Source: an uncultured Collinsella sp.
GTDB taxonomy: Bacteria; Actinomycetota; Coriobacteriia; Coriobacteriales; Coriobacteriaceae
NCBI GenBank assembly: GCA_900543945.1
Contig: UQTN01000043.1
Span: forward strand, 1-17,346
Direction: 5' to 3'
Length of the DNA: 17,346 bases
Shown here: positions 13,630-17,346 of the stretch, piece by piece
How positions within the stretch are numbered: position 1 is the first letter of the stretch
How the letters are laid out: each line of letters starts with the position of its first letter
Program-made: the position numbers and the translations under genes
Notes under the pieces: model-generated
The model's database searches: none
The model's input: only the letters and a program-made list of their open reading frames with translations
What the model was told of the DNA's origin: nothing

Positions 13630-13669
13630 CTTAAGATTTGGGACAAATAAACCTGATTTATTTGTCTCA
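13630..13669 (+). repeat. Dispersed 40-nt hairpin repeat, copy 2
   Basis: This matches 34 of 40 bases of the copy at 1378-1417, including 18 identical leading bases. Here the dyad is longer: TGGGACAAATAAA (13639-13651) pairs with TTTATTTGTCTCA (13657-13669), 13 pairs with one G-U and loop CCTGA. It lies in the divergent region between the C_GCAxxG gene and metY, so it might bind a regulator or act as a terminator. Confidence 0.7.
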
Positions 13670-13756
13670 TAACCTATTGGCGGGATGGGTTGAGAGGGGG
13701 GCGGGGGAGCGGTATCGTGAACCGAATAAAACAAAACCCAAGTAAGGGAGTTGGAT

Positions 13757-15040
13757 ATGAGCGAGCAGACCATCGGTACTACATGTGTTCAGGGCGGTTA
13801 TCGCCCGGGTGATGCAGAGCCGCGTCAGGTGCCTATCTACCAGTCAACCACGTGGAAGTACGACACGTCCGAGCACATGGGCAAGCTGTTCGACCTGGAG
13901 GAGTCGGGCTACTTCTACAGCCGTCTGCAGAACCCCACGTGCGATCTGGTTGCCGCCAAGATCTGCGAGATGGAGGGCGGTACCGCTGCGATGCTCACGA
14001 GCTCGGGCATGGCTGCGAACTTCCTCGCGATTTTTAACGTGGCCGGCTCCGGCGATCACGTGGTCGCGAGCTCTGCTATTTACGGCGGTACGTATAACCT
14101 GCTCGCCCATACCATGGGCCGCATGGGCGTGACCTGCACGTTCGTTGCCCCCGACTGCACCGACGAGGAGCTGGAGGCAGCGTTTGAGCCCAATACCAAG
14201 CTCGTCTTTGGCGAGACCATCGCCAATCCCGCCCTCGCCGTGCTCGATATTGAGCGCTTTGCCAAGGCCGCGCATGACCACGGCGTGCCGCTGATGGTCG
14301 ACAACACCTTCCCGACGCCCGTGATGTGCCGTCCCTTTGAGTGGGGCGCCGACATCGTCACGCACTCTACCACCAAGTACATGGATGGGCATGCGGCCTA
14401 CCTGGGTGGCGTGATCGTCGACCACGGCCAGTTTGACTGGATGGCCCATGCAGACAAGTTCCCGGGTCTCACCACGCCCGACGAGAGCTATCACGGCGTG
14501 ACCTATGCCGAGAAGTTCGGTCGCGAGGGTGCCTTCATTACCAAGGCAACCGCTCAGCTCATGCGCGACCTCGGCCCCATGCAGAACCCGCAGGCGGCAT
14601 TCTTCTTGAACAGCTCGCTCGAGAGCCTGCATGTGCGCATGCCGCGTCATTGCGAGAACGGCCTGGCCGTTGCCAAGTTCCTGCAGAGCCATCCCAAGGT
14701 GCGCTTCGTGAGCTATCCGGGCCTGGAGGGCGACAAGTACTATGACCTGGCTCAGAAGTACATGCCCAACGGTACCTGCGGCGTCGTGAGCTTTGGCTTT
14801 AACGGTGGTCGCGCGGCGGCCGAGACCTTTATGAAGAGCCTCAAGCTCGCCCAGATTGCCACGCACGTGGCCGACGCCCGCACTTGCTGCCTGCATCCCG
14901 CTAACGCTACGCACCGTCAGATGAACGATGAAGAGCTCATCGCCTGTGGCATCTCTGCCGACATGGTGCGCCTGTCGTGCGGCCTCGAGGACACGGCCGA
15001 TCTGATTGCCGACCTTGAGCAGGCGCTCGAGCAGTGCTAG
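13757..15040 (+). CDS. metY: O-acetylhomoserine sulfhydrylase (homocysteine synthase)
   Basis: The 427-residue protein belongs to the Cys/Met-metabolism PLP family. Its best fit is O-acetylhomoserine (thiol)-lyase, which makes homocysteine from O-acetylhomoserine and sulfide for methionine synthesis. The PLP lysine is Lys207 in THSTTKYMDGH. SSGMAAN and VDNTFPTPVMCRPFEWGADI are typical. Length near 430 and the C-terminal THRQMNDEELIACGIS favour MetY. IYGGTYNL lacks the active-site Cys of methionine gamma-lyases, arguing against that function. ATG 13757 has GGGAG 6 nt upstream; the TTG at 13751 overlaps that spacer and is less likely. No SAM riboswitch pattern was recognised upstream. Two hairpins follow, so it is probably monocistronic. 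Confidence 0.92.
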   Translation: MSEQTIGTTCVQGGYRPGDAEPRQVPIYQSTTWKYDTSEHMGKLFDLEESGYFYSRLQNPTCDLVAAKICEMEGGTAAMLTSSGMAANFLAIFNVAGSGDHVVASSAIYGGTYNLLAHTMGRMGVTCTFVAPDCTDEELEAAFEPNTKLVFGETIANPALAVLDIERFAKAAHDHGVPLMVDNTFPTPVMCRPFEWGADIVTHSTTKYMDGHAAYLGGVIVDHGQFDWMAHADKFPGLTTPDESYHGVTYAEKFGREGAFITKATAQLMRDLGPMQNPQAAFFLNSSLESLHVRMPRHCENGLAVAKFLQSHPKVRFVSYPGLEGDKYYDLAQKYMPNGTCGVVSFGFNGGRAAAETFMKSLKLAQIATHVADARTCCLHPANATHRQMNDEELIACGISADMVRLSCGLEDTADLIADLEQALEQC

Positions 15041-15054
15041 GCTAGCGTTCGCAT

Positions 15055-15092
15055 AAGGCGCCGATGCTGGCAGAAAGCTTCGGCGACCTTTA
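15055..15092 (+). other. First hairpin after metY
   Basis: AAGG and GCCGA near 15055-15064 can pair with TCGGC and CCTT near 15080-15090, around a loop of about 15 nt. It precedes the stronger terminator at 15110 and is of uncertain function. Confidence 0.35.
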
Positions 15093-15109
15093 GTTCCGAT
15101 TCCGTAGGC

Positions 15110-15155
15110 GGGACCCCAATCGCGACTGTTTGCAGGCGATTGGGGCCCCGTTTTT
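15110..15155 (+). terminator. metY terminator
   Basis: GGGACCCCAATCGC (15110-15123) pairs with GCGATTGGGGCCCC (15136-15149), 13 pairs with one mismatch and a 12-nt loop. It is followed by G and TTTTT. The MFS gene starts only 27 bases further on. Confidence 0.9.
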
Positions 15156-15181
15156 GCGTTGCGCCACTCGAAAGGATGGAT

Positions 15182-16486
15182 ATGGAGAAAACCGCAGAGC
15201 AGCTGCGCCGCGAGCACATTGCCCTTGAGGGCGACACCCATGGCAAGAACAAATGGGCGATTCTGTTTACCGTGCTCATCATGACGTTTATGTCGTGTCT
15301 GGATTCGACCGTCGTGACCGTGGCGTTGCCCGTGATGCAAAAGGAGCTGGGCGTGGGCCTCGACCGCATCCAGCTGGTGAGCTCGGTGTACCTGCTTGCG
15401 ACATGCGTGGCTATGCTGCCGTTTGGCCGCTTGGGCGACATGCGCGGCAAGGTGGGCGTATTCCAGCTGGGCGTAATCGTTTTTACGGCTGGCTCGCTGC
15501 TTTGCGGCCTTTCGAGTTCGCTCGAAGTTCTTATTCTAGCACGCATTGTGCAGGGCGTCGGCTGCGCAGCGGCCATGGCCAACAACATGGGTATCATCAC
15601 CGAGTCGTTTCCGGCGCGCGAACGAGGCCGTGCCATGGGTATTCTCGCGACCTTCGTGGCCCTCGGCATGATGTGTGGCCCCGTACTCGGCGGCGTGCTG
15701 GTGGCAAGCTTTCCCTGGGAGAGCATCTTCCTCATCAACCTGCCCATTGGCGTCATCTCGTTTATCGTGGGGCTCTCCACGCTGCCGCATGTTAAGCCGG
15801 AGGCCGGCGAGCGCCCCATGTCCCTGATCGAGGCTGCTCGTCGCTGCTTTGCAAATTCGGCCTTCACCATCAACCTTGCCTGCATGCTCATCGTGTTCGT
15901 TGGCATTGGCGCATCCGAGTTTATCCTGCCGTTCTATTTTCAGGACGCCCACGGCTTTGGTTCCGACATTTCCGGACTGCTCTTTTTGGCGCTGCCAATG
16001 GTGAATGCCTTTATCGGCCCGCTTTCGGGAACGGTTTCGGACCGTGTTGGCTGCGAGGGTCCCACGGCGGTCGGCCTAGGCGTGTACGTATGCGGTCTTT
16101 TTGCGGTAAGTACGCTCGACGAGCACTCTTCCATCCCTGTGATCGTGTGCTGTGTCGCGTTTATGTCGTGCGGTACGTCGATTTTCCAGAGCCCCAATAA
16201 CTCGCTGTATATGGGCTCGGCTCCGCGCGAGGCACTCGGCTTTGCAGGTAGCTTGGGCAGCTTGGCGCGCTATGCGGGCATGGCGCTGGGTATTACGGCA
16301 GGTTCGCATATCCTCTATGGGCAGATGAGCGTGGCGATGGGCGAGGCCGTGACCAGTTTCGTTGCAGGCCGTCCGGATGTATTCCTATTCGGTTTTCGCT
16401 CGGTGTTCTACGTGCTTATGGCTGTGGCCGCTGTGGGTTTTGCGCTCGCCATGGTGCGTTTGGTGAGGATGCGCGCCCGCCATTAG
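15182..16486 (+). CDS. MFS transporter, drug-efflux (EmrB/QacA-like) type
   Basis: The 434-residue protein is an inner-membrane major facilitator with about 12 hydrophobic segments. The first carries CLDSTVVTVALP, the TM1 motif of proton-driven DHA2/EmrB-like exporters. The TM2-3 loop holds GRLGDMRGKV (motif A variant), and TM5 holds ALGMMCGPVLGG (antiporter motif C), both pointing to export by H+ antiport. DHA2 members usually have 14 helices and about 500 residues, so this is a shorter form. The hydrophilic N-terminus of about 24 residues is cytosolic. ATG 15182 has AAAGG 6 nt upstream. The substrate cannot be told. It sits alone after a strong terminator, and no regulator gene adjoins it. 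Confidence 0.9.
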   Translation: MEKTAEQLRREHIALEGDTHGKNKWAILFTVLIMTFMSCLDSTVVTVALPVMQKELGVGLDRIQLVSSVYLLATCVAMLPFGRLGDMRGKVGVFQLGVIVFTAGSLLCGLSSSLEVLILARIVQGVGCAAAMANNMGIITESFPARERGRAMGILATFVALGMMCGPVLGGVLVASFPWESIFLINLPIGVISFIVGLSTLPHVKPEAGERPMSLIEAARRCFANSAFTINLACMLIVFVGIGASEFILPFYFQDAHGFGSDISGLLFLALPMVNAFIGPLSGTVSDRVGCEGPTAVGLGVYVCGLFAVSTLDEHSSIPVIVCCVAFMSCGTSIFQSPNNSLYMGSAPREALGFAGSLGSLARYAGMALGITAGSHILYGQMSVAMGEAVTSFVAGRPDVFLFGFRSVFYVLMAVAAVGFALAMVRLVRMRARH

Positions 16487-16520
16487 CGTGTTGGGAGGCT
16501 GCCTGCCACGTATTCGCGCC

Positions 16521-16563
16521 GTCCCAAAAAGACTGGTTTGTGGTGCGATGCGGCTTGTGGGAC
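16521..16563. repeat. GTCCCA/TGGGAC inverted repeat upstream of xpt
   Basis: GTCCCA (16521-16526) and TGGGAC (16558-16563) are inverted around 31 nt, with some further pairing of AAAAAG to CTTG. The core resembles the stem ends of the 40-nt repeats but the rest differs. It could end MFS transcription or mark the xpt control region; no T tract follows. A possible xpt -10 element TAGACT lies at 16584-16589. Confidence 0.35.
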
Positions 16564-16644
16564 AGGCGGGGGTCGGTCCGTGGTAGACTATCGAACAACG
16601 TTTATTAATCGCGCGGTATCGTTGCCGCGAGAAGGGGTTGCGCC

Positions 16645-17223
16645 ATGCAGGAGCTTGAGGATCGTATTCGCCATGACGGCATCGTAAAGGCCGGTAACGT
16701 CCTTAAGGTTGATGCCTTCCTCAACCACCAGTGCGACGTTGAGCTGTTCGATCACATGGGCGCTGAGTGGGCCCGTCTGTTCGAGGGCGTCGAGATCAAC
16801 AAGATCCTGACGATCGAAGCTTCGGGTATTGGCATGGCTTGCATTGCAGCCCAGCATTTTGGCGGCGTGCCGGTGGTCTTTGCCAAGAAGGCGCAGTCCA
16901 TCAACCTCGACGGCGAGCAGTATGCCACGACCATCTATTCCTTTACCAAGCAGAAGGAGTACCCGGTTATCGTGGGTAAGCGCTTCCTGTCCGAGGGCGA
17001 TAAGGTCCTGATTATCGATGACTTCCTGGCCAACGGCTGCGCGCTTGAGGGCCTTATTAAGATCTGCGAGGCTGCGGGCGCCGAAGTTGCCGGCATTGGC
17101 ATCGCCGTTGAGAAGGGCTTCCAGGGCGGCGGCGATAAGCTCCGTAAGCGCGGCTTCCGCGTTGAGAGCCTGGCCCGTATCGCCGATATGGACTGCGAGA
17201 ACGGCGAGATCACCTTCGCCTAA
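16645..17223 (+). CDS. xpt: Xanthine phosphoribosyltransferase
   Basis: The 192-residue enzyme salvages xanthine with PRPP to give XMP. It matches the Xpt family along its length: MQELEDRIRHDGIV and VLKVDAFLNHQ at the start, ILTIEASGIGMA, and the PRPP-binding VLIIDDFLANGCAL with Asp125-Asp126. It is cytosolic and normally a dimer. ATG 16645 has AAGGGG 7 nt upstream. No purine riboswitch is recognisable in the 158-base upstream region, although the xpt-pbuX operon of Bacillus has one. A perfect palindromic terminator follows, so the next gene is probably separate. Confidence 0.95.
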   Translation: MQELEDRIRHDGIVKAGNVLKVDAFLNHQCDVELFDHMGAEWARLFEGVEINKILTIEASGIGMACIAAQHFGGVPVVFAKKAQSINLDGEQYATTIYSFTKQKEYPVIVGKRFLSEGDKVLIIDDFLANGCALEGLIKICEAAGAEVAGIGIAVEKGFQGGGDKLRKRGFRVESLARIADMDCENGEITFA

Positions 17224-17251
17224 GCGCGCAACACAAGCGATTGGTATGCGA

Positions 17252-17286
17252 TGTGACAAAGGGACTGTCCCTTTGTCACATTTTTT
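17252..17286 (+). terminator. xpt terminator, perfect palindrome with T6
   Basis: TGTGACAAAGGGAC (17252-17265) and GTCCCTTTGTCACA (17267-17280) are perfect reverse complements around one T, followed by TTTTTT. It is a strong intrinsic terminator. The palindrome looks like a repeat type that I recall as recurring in many Gram-positive genomes; that recollection is unchecked. Confidence 0.9.
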
Positions 17287-17306
17287 GTATGAGGGGAGGT
17301 GCTGAT

Positions 17307-17346
17307 ATGGACGAGAACAAGATGGGATGGCGCGAGTATGCGCGCT
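17307..17346 (+). CDS. Start of an unidentified gene (truncated by window end)
   Basis: ATG 17307 is preceded by GAGGGGAGG at 17291-17299, 7 nt upstream, and the frame stays open to the window edge. The visible product is MDENKMGWREYAR. Thirteen residues are too few to assign a family. It begins only 20 bases after the xpt terminator T tract, so it may depend on read-through or on a promoter overlapping the terminator. Confidence 0.6.
   Translation, partial: MDENKMGWREYAR

Noticed and set aside
13524..13756. SAM riboswitch or short uORF (GTG 13717) before metY
   Set aside because: No SAM aptamer pattern was recognised. The GTG frame has a G-rich possible ribosome site but runs far into metY and has no supporting features.
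13844..15340. Long minus-strand open frame (498 codons) opposite metY
   Set aside because: MetY has clear family motifs and a ribosome site; the opposite frame has His/Arg/Gly-rich filler only.
16487..16644. Purine riboswitch before xpt
   Set aside because: Known upstream of xpt in Bacillus, but the conserved guanine-aptamer core sequences are not found here.

Overview
The window reads as a compact, fairly GC-rich bacterial chromosome segment of ordinary housekeeping genes. Codon use is strongly G/C at third positions, Shine-Dalgarno sites are of the AAAGG/GGAG type, TTG and GTG starts occur, and protein character fits Coriobacteriia (Actinomycetota). A gut Collinsella-type genome is my best guess. 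That is inference from style and gene content, not from a marker comparison. I see no transposase, integrase, phage gene, CRISPR array or tRNA.

Layout, left to right: the 3' half of polA (+, cut by the window edge); a large nested inverted repeat; a Cof-type HAD phosphatase (-); a 555-base leader/promoter region that contains a 24-codon arginine-rich leader ORF; argG (+); a strong hairpin and a 56-residue small ORF; argH (+); ndk (+); rpiB (-); a cyuA-like L-cysteine desulfidase gene (+) whose stop codon overlaps the stop of a convergent HAD hydrolase (-); rpsA (+, four S1 domains); rnpB (RNase P RNA, +) followed by a roughly 105-nt imperfect hairpin; a YigZ/IMPACT-family gene (+); a C_GCAxxG_C_C-family gene (-); metY (+); a 12-TM MFS exporter gene (+); xpt (+); and the first 13 codons of another gene (+).

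Functional links: argG and argH perform the last two steps of arginine synthesis (citrulline to argininosuccinate to arginine). They appear to be separate transcription units, split by a hairpin and a small ORF. The cysteine desulfidase releases sulfide and MetY can fix sulfide into homocysteine, so the two could be linked through sulfide, although they lie about 4.5 kb apart. Ndk, Xpt and PolA serve nucleotide metabolism and replication. RpsA and RNase P RNA serve translation and tRNA maturation.

The most interesting signal is upstream of argG. A well-formed Shine-Dalgarno sequence leads into a 24-codon ORF whose last ten codons hold six arginine codons and end in three consecutive CGA codons before TAA. 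A terminator-like hairpin and competing RNA pairings lie immediately downstream. This has the layout of a ribosome-mediated arginine attenuator. Other points worth a look are the long hairpin after rnpB, the 195-bp inverted repeat that seems to duplicate the tail of the HAD gene, and a dispersed 40-nt hairpin repeat.
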